33,211 nucleotides of DNA from Gordonia sp. UBA5067 (GTDB lineage: Bacteria; Actinomycetota; Actinomycetes; Mycobacteriales; Mycobacteriaceae): assembly GCF_002414845.1 (NCBI RefSeq), contig NZ_DIAX01000035.1, positions 1 through 33,211 on the forward strand, written 5' to 3'. The position numbers and the translations under genes were made by a program. Under the pieces are notes generated by a model. That model searched no databases and was not told the DNA's origin. It saw only the letters and a list, made by a program, of their open reading frames with translations. Shown here in pieces: positions 23,230-31,560 of this stretch. Every line of letters begins with the position of its first letter. Position 1 is the first letter of the stretch.

Positions 23230-23235
23230 TAGGAT
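23230..23235 (+). promoter_or_regulatory. -10 element of a leaderless promoter for dapD
   Basis: TAGGAT, then seven bases, then GTG 23243. It sits in the 63-bp divergent gap with the DUF485 gene; no Shine-Dalgarno sequence precedes dapD. Confidence 0.6.
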
Positions 23236-23242
23236 TCCGGCC

Positions 23243-24196
23243 GTGACCAACCACGGAGCTTTCGCAACCGGAATCGCCACCCTCACCGACGACGACACCG
23301 TCCTAGACGCGTGGTTCCCCGAGCCCGAGATCGGCGTCGCCCCGGCCTCGGGAACCGCCCTGCTCGCCGACGCGGACACTCCCGCCGACCTTGCCCGACT
23401 CATCGGTTCCGACGCCGACCGCGGCGTCCGGACAATCGCGGTCCGAACCGCCATCGCCGACCTCTCGTCACCCCCGGTCGACGCCTACGACGTCTACTTG
23501 CGCCTGCACCTGCTGAGCCACCGCCTGGTCGCGCCACACGGGCTCAACCTCGACGGACAGTTCGGCATTCTGAGCAATGTCGTGTGGACCAATTTCGGCC
23601 CCTGCCGGGTCGATGGGTTCGAACAGGTCCGCGCCCGGCTCCGCGCACGCGGCGCGGTCACCGTCTACTCCATCGACAAGTTCCCGCGCATGGTCGATTA
23701 CGTCATTCCCGCCGGGGTGCGCATCGGTGATGCCGCCCGCGTCCGCCTCGGCGCCCATCTCGCCGAGGGCACGACCGTGATGCATGAGGGCTTCGTCAAC
23801 TTCAACGCCGGCACGCTCGGCAACTCGATGGTCGAGGGCCGGATCTCCGCCGGCGTCGTGGTCGGCGAGGGATCCGACATCGGCGGCGGAGCCTCGACGA
23901 TGGGCACCCTGTCCGGTGGCGGCAAAGAAATCATCGCGCTGGGCAAGCGCTGCCTGCTCGGCGCGAACTCGGGCTGCGGTATCCCGCTCGGCGACGACTG
24001 TGTGATCGAGGCGGGCCTGTACATCACCGCCGGCACCAAGGTCGTCGGCCCGGACGGCACCGAGGTCAAGGCACGCGACCTTGCCGGGGCCTCGAACATC
24101 CTGTTTCGCCGCAACAGCACCACCGGTGTCGTGGAGGTGGTGCCGTGGAAGGGCGACGGCATCGCCCTCAACGAGGCGCTGCACAAACACAACTGA
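23243..24196 (+). CDS. dapD: Tetrahydrodipicolinate N-succinyltransferase
   Basis: DapD transfers succinyl from succinyl-CoA to tetrahydrodipicolinate, committing to the succinylase branch of diaminopimelate synthesis. The 317-residue protein is the long actinobacterial type. Its N-terminal domain ends at [20 protein letters not shown]. The left-handed beta-helix domain carries [40 protein letters not shown] and [20 protein letters not shown], and the C-terminal part includes [15 protein letters not shown] and [16 protein letters not shown] 23243 is the start, with a leaderless-type TAGGAT upstream. It converges with dapC, which performs the next step, so the two consecutive enzymes are encoded tail to tail. 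Confidence 0.97.
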   Translation: MTNHGAFATGIATLTDDDTVLDAWFPEPEIGVAPASGTALLADADTPADLARLIGSDADRGVRTIAVRTAIADLSSPPVDAYDVYLRLHLLSHRLVAPHGLNLDGQFGILSNVVWTNFGPCRVDGFEQVRARLRARGAVTVYSIDKFPRMVDYVIPAGVRIGDAARVRLGAHLAEGTTVMHEGFVNFNAGTLGNSMVEGRISAGVVVGEGSDIGGGASTMGTLSGGGKEIIALGKRCLLGANSGCGIPLGDDCVIEAGLYITAGTKVVGPDGTEVKARDLAGASNILFRRNSTTGVVEVVPWKGDGIALNEALHKHN

Positions 24197-24215
24197 GGGC
24201 GCCCGCCAGATCGCC

Positions 24216-24246
24216 GTCTCCCCCGCCTCCGGCAGATCCTGGAGAC
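24216..24246. terminator. Possible terminator hairpin between dapD and dapC
   Basis: GTCTCC (24216-24221) can pair with GGAGAC (24241-24246), enclosing 19 bases that themselves contain GCCTCCGGC. It lies in the 50-bp convergent gap and abuts the dapC stop. The stem is short and lacks a T-tract, so this is a weak call. Confidence 0.3.
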
Positions 24247-25356
24247 CTATCCGCGTAAGCGGCGCGCAGCCTGCGCGATCTGCTCGTCGGAGGCGGTCAG
24301 GGCGATCCGCACATGCGTCGCACCCGCGGGCCCGTAGAAGTCGCCGGGCGCGGCCAGGATGCCGCGCTGCGCCAGCCAATGGTGGGTGACCCGCGCATCC
24401 TCGTCCCGCGTCGCCCACAGGTACAGGCCCGCCGCGGAATCGTCGACCCGCAGGCCCGCCTCGATCACCGCCGGCTTGAGGACCGCGCGGCGCGCCCGGT
24501 ACCGGTCCGCTTGTTCGCCGACATGCCGATCATCGTTCAGCGCCGCGGTCATCGCGGCCTGGATCGGGAACGGGACCATCAGACCGGAATGCTTGCGCAC
24601 GGCGAGCAATTCCGCGATCAGACCGGCGTCACCGGCGAAGAACCCCGCGCGATACGAGGCGAGATTGGAGATCTTGGACAGGGAGTGAACCGCGATGAGC
24701 CCGGTGACGTCGCCATCGCAGACTCGGGGGTCGAGAACCGAGACGGGTTCCACCTCCCACCCCAAGCCGAGATAGCACTCGTCGGAGACGACGACGGCAC
24801 CCCGGTCGCGGGCCCATGCCAGCACCGCGCGCATCTGCTCGACGCCCATGACCGCACCGGTCGGGTTCGACGGCGAGTTGAGGAACACCACCGCCGCGTC
24901 GGGTCGATCAGCGGTACCCGAATCATCGGCGCGCACAACAGCGGCACCGGCGAGGATCGCACTCACCTCGTAGGTCGGATAGGCGACCTTCGGGATGACG
25001 ACCGCGTCGCCGCCCCCCAGCCCGAGTTGCGTGCAGAGCCCGGCGATGGCCTCCTTCGTCCCGATGACCGGCAAGACCTGATCGTCGCCGAGACCGACGG
25101 CGCCGTACCTCCGGACCAGGGCCGCCGCCGCGGCCGCACGCAACTCGGGGGTGCCCGCAGTCGTCGGGTAGCCGGGAAACCCGGCGGCCGCATCGAGGGC
25201 GGCGCGGATCAGCGGGTCGACCTGGTCGACGGGCGTTCCGACCGATAGGTCCACCAGCCCGTCCGGATGGGCCGCCGCGGTGGCGCGGGCACCCGCGATC
25301 GTGTCCCAGGGAAAGTCCGGCAACGACGCACTGACCCGGTCCCGGCGGCTGATCAC
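24247..25356 (-). CDS. dapC: N-succinyldiaminopimelate aminotransferase (class I PLP enzyme)
   Basis: DapC converts N-succinyl-2-amino-6-ketopimelate to N-succinyl-LL-diaminopimelate using glutamate. The 369-residue fold-type I aminotransferase has VDLSVGTPVDQVDP and YPTTAGTPELR near the N-terminus. NSPSNPTG follows (residues 161-167), then SDECYLGLGW and the PLP lysine at 228 in HSLSKISNLASYRAGF. I start at GTG 25356, five bases after the fdxA stop; the open frame to 25497 belongs to the fdxA shadow and no strong ribosome site is visible. The fdxA-dapC pair corresponds to Rv1177-Rv1178, and the location opposite dapD supports the DapC function over a general aminotransferase. Confidence 0.92.
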   Translation of the reverse strand: MISRRDRVSASLPDFPWDTIAGARATAAAHPDGLVDLSVGTPVDQVDPLIRAALDAAAGFPGYPTTAGTPELRAAAAAALVRRYGAVGLGDDQVLPVIGTKEAIAGLCTQLGLGGGDAVVIPKVAYPTYEVSAILAGAAVVRADDSGTADRPDAAVVFLNSPSNPTGAVMGVEQMRAVLAWARDRGAVVVSDECYLGLGWEVEPVSVLDPRVCDGDVTGLIAVHSLSKISNLASYRAGFFAGDAGLIAELLAVRKHSGLMVPFPIQAAMTAALNDDRHVGEQADRYRARRAVLKPAVIEAGLRVDDSAAGLYLWATRDEDARVTHHWLAQRGILAAPGDFYGPAGATHVRIALTASDEQIAQAARRLRG

Positions 25357-25361
25357 CAGAG

Positions 25362-25688
25362 CTACGCTTCTTCGCCCATGGGCGGCAGCGCCTTGATGAA
25401 CGGCGGGTCGTAGTCGACTTTGCCGACCTTGCTCGCCCCCCCGGGCGACCCGAGGTCGTCGAAGAAGTCGACGTTGGCCGCGGTGTACGGCACCCACTCG
25501 TCAGGGACGTCGTCCTCGTAGAAGATGGCCTCGACCGGGCACACCGGCTCGCACGCACCACAGTCGACGCATTCGTCGGGCTGGATGTAGAGCATCCGGC
25601 CACCCTCGTAGATACAGTCCACCGGGCATTCCTCGACACACGCCCGGTCCAGGACGTCCACACAGGGCTCGGCGATGATGTAGGTCAC
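25362..25688 (-). CDS. fdxA: Seven-iron ferredoxin (FdxA/FdxC)
   Basis: This 108-residue ferredoxin begins [20 protein letters not shown] then PVDCIYEG, the 3Fe-4S part of an actinobacterial 7Fe ferredoxin. [20 protein letters not shown] provides the 4Fe-4S motif (C-x2-C-x2-C-x3-CP). The C-terminal tail with [17 protein letters not shown] is also typical. GTG 25688 is chosen: it has AAGGAG eight bases upstream and family similarity starts at TYIIAEPC; the frame continues 19 codons further without support. It precedes dapC by five bases in the same direction. The electron partner is unknown. Confidence 0.95.
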   Translation of the reverse strand: MTYIIAEPCVDVLDRACVEECPVDCIYEGGRMLYIQPDECVDCGACEPVCPVEAIFYEDDVPDEWVPYTAANVDFFDDLGSPGGASKVGKVDYDPPFIKALPPMGEEA

Positions 25689-25792
25689 CACAGTCTCCTT
25701 AACGCCGGCAACGAGGCCGGAAACGGTCATCGGCGCACACGGCAAGGGCTGGGCCGCGGCGCCTGGATTGGCTGAAGTCTTCGACCCCCCGA

Positions 25793-28381
25793 TTATCGGT
25801 CATGGGCGATGGCCAGCGAAATCGGGGCGCCACCCCGATGGTGCAGGTCACCCTCTCCCGCGTCGATCCGGCCGTAGACCGTGGTTCGCTGCCGGGCCGT
25901 CCGGCCGATGCCCGAGGCGATGTCGTGCAGTTCGGCGACCGTCTTCTCCGAACCGTGCATCGAGCCGGCCATCCGGGAGATGGTCTCCTCCATCAATGTG
26001 CCGCCGAGATCGTTGGCCCCGCCGCTCAGCATTGCGCGCGTACCGTCGACGCCGAGTTTGACCCAGCTCGTCTGGATGTTGTCGATCCGGCCGTACAGCA
26101 TCACGCGGGCCAGCGCGTGCACGGCCCGATTGTCCCGCTGGGTCGGTCCCGGCCGCGACGCGCCGGCCAGATATAACGGCGAACTCTGGTGGACAAACGG
26201 CAGCGGCACGAACTCGGTGAATCCTCCGGTATCGTCCTGGATTGACCGCAGGATGTTGAGGTGGCCCACCCAGTGGCGCGGCGCATCGACGTGGCCGTAC
26301 ATCATCGTCGAACTGGACCGCAGCCCTACCTGGTGCGCCGTGGTGATCACGTCAATCCAGGTGGCGGTCGGGAGCTTGCCCTTCGTCAGGACCCAGCGAA
26401 CCTCGTCGTCGAGGATTTCCGCCGCCGTGCCGGGGATCGTGTCCAGGCCGGCCTCGCGCAACGCGACGAGCCAGTCGCGCACCGTTTGGCCCCCGCGCGA
26501 CGCTCCGTTGACGACTTCCATCGGACTGAAAGCATGGACGTGCATCGACGGCACGCGCGCCTTGACCGCGCGCACGAGGTCGGCGTAGCCGGTGACCGGC
26601 AGTTCTGGGTCGATCCCGCCCTGCATGCACACCTCGGTGGCGCCGGCGACATGTGCTTCCCACGCACGGTCGGCCACCTCCTGTGCCGACAGGGTGAACG
26701 CGTCGGCGTCCCCCTTGCGCTGGGCGAACGCACAGAACCGGCAGCCGGTGTAGCAGATATTGGTGAAGTTGATGTTCCGGTTGACCACGTAGGTCACCTC
26801 GGGTCCGACGACATCGGCCCGGATTGAGTCGGCCAGCGCCACCAGCGCTTCCAGATCGTCGCCCTCGGCAGTCGCCAGCGCCAGGTAGTCGCCGTCGCTG
26901 CACCGCGCCGGGTCGGACTCGGCGTGGCGCAGCGCAGTCGCAACCTCCGAAGACAACCGGCTCGGCGCACCGGACTCGGCGTCGGCCAGTGCGCGCACCT
27001 GCCCGCGTACCGTGTCCCAATCGCCGAATGCCGACCCCAGATCACTGCGCGTCTGCGTGCGCCGGCCCCCAACGTCGATCTCGGTGTTCAGGTCGACGCG
27101 GCCGGTCGACGCCCATTCCTCGTCGGGTTCCTGCCACGGCAGGCCCGTGGGCATCGCGCCCGCCGCCGCCAACCCGGTCGCCGGATCGGCCAGCGCGCGC
27201 ACATGCCCGGCCACCCGCGGGTCGATCCACGGCGAACCGGCGAGGACATACGGCGGTTGCGCGGTGAGCCGCTCGACCAGGGTGAAGCCGCTCGCCGCGG
27301 TGATATCGGCGAGGGCATCGAGGTTGGGCCACGGTCGTTCCGGGTTGACGTGGTCGGGGGTCAGCGGAGACACCCCGCCCCAGTCATCGATACCGGCAGC
27401 GATCAAATCGGCACACTCGGCGGCGCTGACCAGGTTCGGCGGTGCCTGCACTCGCATGGCCGGGCCCATGATCAGACGCGTGACGGCGATGGCGGCGCGA
27501 TACTGCGCCAGGTCCGCGTCGGGCACCGCGCGCATCGCCGTGTCGGGCTTGGCCCGGAAGTTCTGCACGATGACTTCCTGGATGTGCCCAAAGGCCTTGT
27601 GGCTGGCGCGAATCGCCAGGATGGATTCGGCGCGTTCTAGGCGGGTCTCACCGATTCCGACAAGAATCCCAGTGGTGAACGGCACCGACAGCCGTCCCGC
27701 GTCGGTCAGGACCGCCAGGCGCACCGCCGGATCCTTATCGGGGCTGCCGTAGTGCGGCTGCCCCTTCTCGGTGAAGAGCCGGCGCGAGGTGGTTTCCAGC
27801 ATCATGCCCATCGACGGTGCGACGGGTTTGAGGCGTGCGATTTCCTCCCAAGACATGACGCCGGGGTTCAGGTGCGGCAGGAGGCCGGTGTCCTCCAGCA
27901 CGCGGATCGCCGCAGCTCGCACGTATTGCAGAGTCGAATCGTAGCCACGCGCATCGAGCCATTCGGCGGCCTGTGGCCATCGCTGCTCGGGTCGGTCCCC
28001 AAGGGTGAAGAGCGCCTCTTTGCAGCCGAGCGCGGCCCCGGCCCGGGCGATCTCGAGCACCTCGTCGATCTCGGCGAACATGCCCGTGCCCGCCGCCTCG
28101 AGCCGGCCGGGCACGGTGACGAACGTGCAGTAGTGGCAGCGGTCCCGACACAGGTGCGTCAGCGGGATGAACACCTTGCGCGAGTAGGCGATCTGTCGAT
28201 CACGACCGGCCGCGGCCAGCCCGGCGTCGCGCACCCGCGCCGCCGAAGCGGCCAGATCGGCCAAGTCGTCGCCGGTGGCGGCCAGGAGGACCGCGGCCTC
28301 GTCGGCGTTGAGGGTCGCACCGTCACGGGCGCGCCGCAGCGCCCGGCGCATCGCCGCCGCAGAAGGGATTTCGTCACTCAC
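25793..28381 (-). CDS. fbiC: 7,8-didemethyl-8-hydroxy-5-deazariboflavin (Fo) synthase, CofG-CofH fusion
   Basis: FbiC makes Fo, the deazaflavin chromophore of F420, from tyrosine and the pyrimidine 5-amino-6-ribitylaminouracil using two radical-SAM domains. The 862-residue protein has both clusters: C78-x3-C82-x2-C85 ([11 protein letters not shown]) in the CofG half and C543-x3-C547-x2-C550 ([12 protein letters not shown]) in the CofH half. Between them lie [31 protein letters not shown] and related linker sequence. The second half continues with [20 protein letters not shown] and [22 protein letters not shown] 28381 is selected because TACTAT stands seven bases before it; the longer frame to 28585 covers the neighbouring gene. 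Both domains are complete. Confidence 0.97.
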   Translation of the reverse strand: MSDEIPSAAAMRRALRRARDGATLNADEAAVLLAATGDDLADLAASAARVRDAGLAAAGRDRQIAYSRKVFIPLTHLCRDRCHYCTFVTVPGRLEAAGTGMFAEIDEVLEIARAGAALGCKEALFTLGDRPEQRWPQAAEWLDARGYDSTLQYVRAAAIRVLEDTGLLPHLNPGVMSWEEIARLKPVAPSMGMMLETTSRRLFTEKGQPHYGSPDKDPAVRLAVLTDAGRLSVPFTTGILVGIGETRLERAESILAIRASHKAFGHIQEVIVQNFRAKPDTAMRAVPDADLAQYRAAIAVTRLIMGPAMRVQAPPNLVSAAECADLIAAGIDDWGGVSPLTPDHVNPERPWPNLDALADITAASGFTLVERLTAQPPYVLAGSPWIDPRVAGHVRALADPATGLAAAGAMPTGLPWQEPDEEWASTGRVDLNTEIDVGGRRTQTRSDLGSAFGDWDTVRGQVRALADAESGAPSRLSSEVATALRHAESDPARCSDGDYLALATAEGDDLEALVALADSIRADVVGPEVTYVVNRNINFTNICYTGCRFCAFAQRKGDADAFTLSAQEVADRAWEAHVAGATEVCMQGGIDPELPVTGYADLVRAVKARVPSMHVHAFSPMEVVNGASRGGQTVRDWLVALREAGLDTIPGTAAEILDDEVRWVLTKGKLPTATWIDVITTAHQVGLRSSSTMMYGHVDAPRHWVGHLNILRSIQDDTGGFTEFVPLPFVHQSSPLYLAGASRPGPTQRDNRAVHALARVMLYGRIDNIQTSWVKLGVDGTRAMLSGGANDLGGTLMEETISRMAGSMHGSEKTVAELHDIASGIGRTARQRTTVYGRIDAGEGDLHHRGGAPISLAIAHDR

Positions 28382-28388
28382 CTTCCCG

Positions 28389-28394
28389 ATAGTA
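28389..28394 (-). promoter_or_regulatory. -10 element of a leaderless promoter for fbiC
   Basis: TACTAT on the minus strand, five of six to TATAAT, followed by CGGGAAG and GTG 28381. It allows fbiC to be expressed independently of mshB. Confidence 0.65.
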
Positions 28395-28421
28395 GACGCG
28401 GCCCGCCAAGCGCCTCCGCCG

Positions 28422-28829
28422 CTACCGACCGCCGTCGGCCGGACCAATCCCGCGGCGTGCGGCGGCGTCGATCCGCCGACGGGTACCGGTGAACCACGCG
28501 ACCGCGGCCGGCGCGCCGATTCCGGCGAGGACCAGGCCCGCCACCCGCCAGTCCGACAGGAAGAGCACATCGCCACCCGGACCACCGCCCAGGCCCAGGA
28601 CGACGACCAGTCCCCAACCGAAGACGGGCAACCAGTTCATCGGTGGGCCGGCGTAGGCCGATGCCAGCCAGACGAGGGTGGCGTTCCCGACGGCGGCGAT
28701 CAGGATTCCGGCCGGCGCGGCAACCATGCCGATGTAGGGGTTGAGGAAGGCGACCGACATGATCCCGACCACCAGACCGTCGACGGAGAGCAGCACCAGC
28801 AGCCCGATATCACCACGGGCGCGATTCAT
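28422..28829 (-). CDS. Small integral membrane protein, Rv1171-like
   Basis: The 135-residue protein has about four hydrophobic helices: [56 protein letters not shown] and [18 protein letters not shown]. An Arg-rich C-terminal tail follows. I recognise no enzymatic motif; the position next to mshB matches Rv1171 of M. tuberculosis, whose function is unknown. ATG 28829 overlaps the mshB stop by four bases and has a GAGGGAG ribosome site, so it is coupled to mshB. A link to mycothiol metabolism would be guilt by association only. Confidence 0.8.
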   Translation of the reverse strand: MNRARGDIGLLVLLSVDGLVVGIMSVAFLNPYIGMVAAPAGILIAAVGNATLVWLASAYAGPPMNWLPVFGWGLVVVLGLGGGPGGDVLFLSDWRVAGLVLAGIGAPAAVAWFTGTRRRIDAAARRGIGPADGGR

Positions 28830-29698
28830 CGGACTCCCTCGAACAGATCGGTCTCTCGCCCCGACCCGGGCGCGTCGACGCGCCGGTAGTACTCGACGGT
28901 GCCGATTGGTTGCACGATATTGTTGGACAGGGCGTATTCGGTTGCCGACGGCGCAACGGTGACCTGGGTGGCGTGTGCGGCAAGTGCCGCGACCTTGCGG
29001 CCACGTACCGCGCTGACATCGATCTGCGCGGTGATCTCGTCGTCGGGATAGCTGGGCAGTTCCCCGGGACCGGGCAAGCGCCAGCCCGCCGGGACACGAT
29101 CGGCCGCCGCCGCCAGGCCGGCGCGCAGCGCGGTGGCCGCCGTGATCGACTCGTAGACTTTGACCGCCCGGCCGGTCTCACCGGTGTAGCGTGCGAGCGC
29201 CGCGGCACACGCCTCGTGCACCCGCCGGTGGTCGGGATGTCCGTAGGTGCCCGCGGCGTCGTAGGTGATGACGACGTGCGGATCGAAGGCCCGCAGTTCG
29301 CCGATCAGCGCTTCGACGACGTCGGTGAGTGGCGCCTGCACCAGGGCGCGCGGATTGCGCGACGCAGGCGAGCCCGCCATCCCCGAGTCGCGCCACCGGC
29401 CGGCGCCGCCGAGGAAGCGCGGGGCGAGCGGTTCGGAGCCATCGGGGCTGAGTGCGGCGAGCGCCGCGGCCAGCTCCCCGATCCGGAATCCGCCGAGCTG
29501 ATCGGCGCCGCCGTCGGCGGCCAGGCCGGCCCACTGTGGGCCGATGACCTCACCCTCCTCGCCGAGGGTGAACGTCACGACTGCCACATCGACCCCGGCT
29601 GCCAGGTAGTGGGCGATCGTGCCCCCGGTCATGAGGGTTTCGTCGTCGGGGTGCGCGTGCACCAGCAGGAGTCGACGCGACGGTGGGCCACCGGTCAT
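28826..29698 (-). CDS. mshB: N-acetyl-1-D-myo-inositol-2-amino-2-deoxy-alpha-D-glucopyranoside deacetylase
   Basis: MshB removes the acetyl group from GlcNAc-inositol, the second committed step of mycothiol synthesis. The 290-residue PIG-L/LmbE-family protein begins RRLLLVHAHPDDETLMTGGT, giving zinc ligands His16 and Asp19 and catalytic Asp18. The third zinc ligand, His157, is in TYGHPDHRRVHEA. VVTFTLGEEGEVIG and the C-terminal ALSNNIVQPIGTVEYYRRVD are further family marks. The length is close to mycobacterial MshB, and the 'HPDH' motif plus synteny separates it from the related amidase Mca. ATG 29698 overlaps the lpqW stop by four bases. Confidence 0.96.
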   Translation of the reverse strand: MTGGPPSRRLLLVHAHPDDETLMTGGTIAHYLAAGVDVAVVTFTLGEEGEVIGPQWAGLAADGGADQLGGFRIGELAAALAALSPDGSEPLAPRFLGGAGRWRDSGMAGSPASRNPRALVQAPLTDVVEALIGELRAFDPHVVITYDAAGTYGHPDHRRVHEACAAALARYTGETGRAVKVYESITAATALRAGLAAAADRVPAGWRLPGPGELPSYPDDEITAQIDVSAVRGRKVAALAAHATQVTVAPSATEYALSNNIVQPIGTVEYYRRVDAPGSGRETDLFEGVR

Positions 29699-31506
29699 TG
29701 CGGCAGTGCCCAGCGCGGCGCCCCGGCAAAGATCGATGTCTGCACCGGCCCGGTCAGCGGCACGCCGAGGACCTCGTCGGTGACGACAACGAGGCCGGCG
29801 TCCTGGTAGATCGGCAGGTAGATCGCCGCCTGCGCCAACTGGCCTTCGGCCTCGTCGAGCAGTGGGGCGGGATCGGCGGCCGAGACCGCCTGGCGGGCGA
29901 GGTCGATCAACGGCGCGTCACACAGACCGGAGATATTGCTGATGAAGTCCGCCGGCGCGGCGGGCTCTCCCGGCCGTGTGCTCTCCCCGGACCCAGCACC
30001 GTTCTTCTTGGGCTGGTCGCAATCAACCAGTGAGGCAAACGCGGTGGCCGGCGCGATGCTGCCGTCGGACCAGCCGACCACCACATCGACCCGGGCACCG
30101 GTCAACGCCGAGGAGTAGAGCTCACTGTTGGCCAGCTTGACCACCGAGGCAGCCACCCCGTGGGCGCGCAGCTGGTCGGTGATCGACGACGCGGCGGCCA
30201 CGGTGCGCGGATCGGTTGCCACCGCCCCGACGCGGACCTCGAGCGGGAGGCCGTCCTTGACCACCGGCTCGACGCCGGCCGGGATCGCCTCGACCCGCGG
30301 TGTCGGCGCCGGTCTCGACGATTCGGCGGTCGCTGAGCCCGGTACCTGCCCACTGGGCACGCTGCGCGGCCGCGGCGGCGGTGCGGCCCGACGGTATCCC
30401 GCCGTCGCGAGCAGCGACTCGACGGCGTCAGCATTGGGCCGTGGCCGCTCCGGGCTGAAATAGCCCGGATCCGACGGGACGTAGACGGTGTTGGCGAACG
30501 GTGCCACATCGTCATCGCCGGTCGCGGCGTAACGGACGATCCGCGCGTCGAGCATGCCGAGGATCGCCGCTCGCGCCGCCTGCCCGCGCATCGCCGCCGC
30601 GCGGGTGTTCACGTGGATGGCGAGTACGCGCGACTCGAGGTTGCGTCGCACCACGGTTCCTGGGATGGCCCCCAACAGCTGCTCCTGCGCCGGGCCGGCA
30701 CTGAGGATCCCCAGCGCCGAATCACCGGTCCGGATCGACTCGACGGTCTGCGACTGGGTGCCCGGCCGGCGGAAGACAATCTGGTCGAGCTTGGCCGGCT
30801 CACGCCAGAACCGGTCGTTGCGCACCAGGCGCACCTCGTCGCGCGCCAAATCGATGCCCACTATTGCGAACGGACCACCCGAAACCGGCTTTCCCGAGTC
30901 CATCCCGGTTTGGAATCCGGTCGGCAGCGCCCGCAGCACATGGCTGGGCAGCAGGGACCGGAACAGCTCGCGCCACTGCGGGTACTCCTGGGCGAAGGTG
31001 ACCGTGACGGTCTTGCCCCCGCCGCCGGTCTGCACGGATTCGATCAGCCGATACCCGGCCGGCGACACGGCATTCGGTTGATGCGACATCTGCTGCCAGA
31101 GGTAGGCGAAGTCATCGCCGGTGATCGGCAAACCGTCAGACCACTGCGCGTTGGTCTGGATCCGGTAGGTCACCGTGAAGGGAGCGACGGAGGTGACCTG
31201 GGCCGAGGTCAGCAGCGAATCCGACATGCGCCATATCTGTTCGCCGTCGGGGCCCGGCCCGGGGTCGAACGCGCTCGGCAGGGTGAGCGTCCCGATGGCC
31301 GTGGTCACCGGCGATTGATCGGCGGCCAGGTGCGGATTGAACCCGGCACCGATCGCATCGGTGGCGACATGGATGGTCTTCTCGGTCGGATACTCCGCCT
31401 GCACCGGCGCCGGCGCGCTCGGTTGCACGGGCGGGGGCGGCGAGGCCGTGCATCCCGCGACGAACAGCACCGCGGCCGACACCAGCACCAACAACCCCTT
31501 GCGCAC
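29695..31506 (-). CDS. lpqW: LpqW-like lipoprotein, ABC-transporter family substrate-binding protein
   Basis: The 603-residue product is a predicted lipoprotein: RKGLLVLVSAAVLFVAGC places the lipobox V-A-G-C at residues 16-19. A Pro/Ala-rich linker leads into a peptide-binding (SBP_bac_5-like) fold. Recognisable segments are IHVATDAIGAGFNPHLAAD, WSDGLPITGDDFAYLWQQM, LDARIVRYAATGDDDVAPFA and IYLPIYQDAGLVVVTDEVLG. In mycobacteria LpqW influences phosphatidylinositol mannoside/lipoarabinomannan synthesis rather than peptide uptake. GTG 31506 has a GGGAGG ribosome site; the frame to 31548 is unsupported. A variable Pro/Ser/Arg-rich insert lies near residues 380-410. It is coupled to mshB. No ABC permease or ATPase gene is nearby, consistent with the LpqW role. 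Confidence 0.88.
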   Translation of the reverse strand: MRKGLLVLVSAAVLFVAGCTASPPPPVQPSAPAPVQAEYPTEKTIHVATDAIGAGFNPHLAADQSPVTTAIGTLTLPSAFDPGPGPDGEQIWRMSDSLLTSAQVTSVAPFTVTYRIQTNAQWSDGLPITGDDFAYLWQQMSHQPNAVSPAGYRLIESVQTGGGGKTVTVTFAQEYPQWRELFRSLLPSHVLRALPTGFQTGMDSGKPVSGGPFAIVGIDLARDEVRLVRNDRFWREPAKLDQIVFRRPGTQSQTVESIRTGDSALGILSAGPAQEQLLGAIPGTVVRRNLESRVLAIHVNTRAAAMRGQAARAAILGMLDARIVRYAATGDDDVAPFANTVYVPSDPGYFSPERPRPNADAVESLLATAGYRRAAPPPRPRSVPSGQVPGSATAESSRPAPTPRVEAIPAGVEPVVKDGLPLEVRVGAVATDPRTVAAASSITDQLRAHGVAASVVKLANSELYSSALTGARVDVVVGWSDGSIAPATAFASLVDCDQPKKNGAGSGESTRPGEPAAPADFISNISGLCDAPLIDLARQAVSAADPAPLLDEAEGQLAQAAIYLPIYQDAGLVVVTDEVLGVPLTGPVQTSIFAGAPRWALPQ

Positions 31507-31560
31507 CGCGGCCTCCCTCTCCGGTCCCCCGGCCCACTGCTCGTCCACCCGCCGAGGGTG

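Noticed and set aside
25689..25792. Regulatory RNA or gene in the 104-bp gap between fbiC and fdxA
   Set aside because: Only a weak CCGGC/GCCGG repeat and the fdxA ribosome site are present; I saw no promoter or conserved structure worth annotating.
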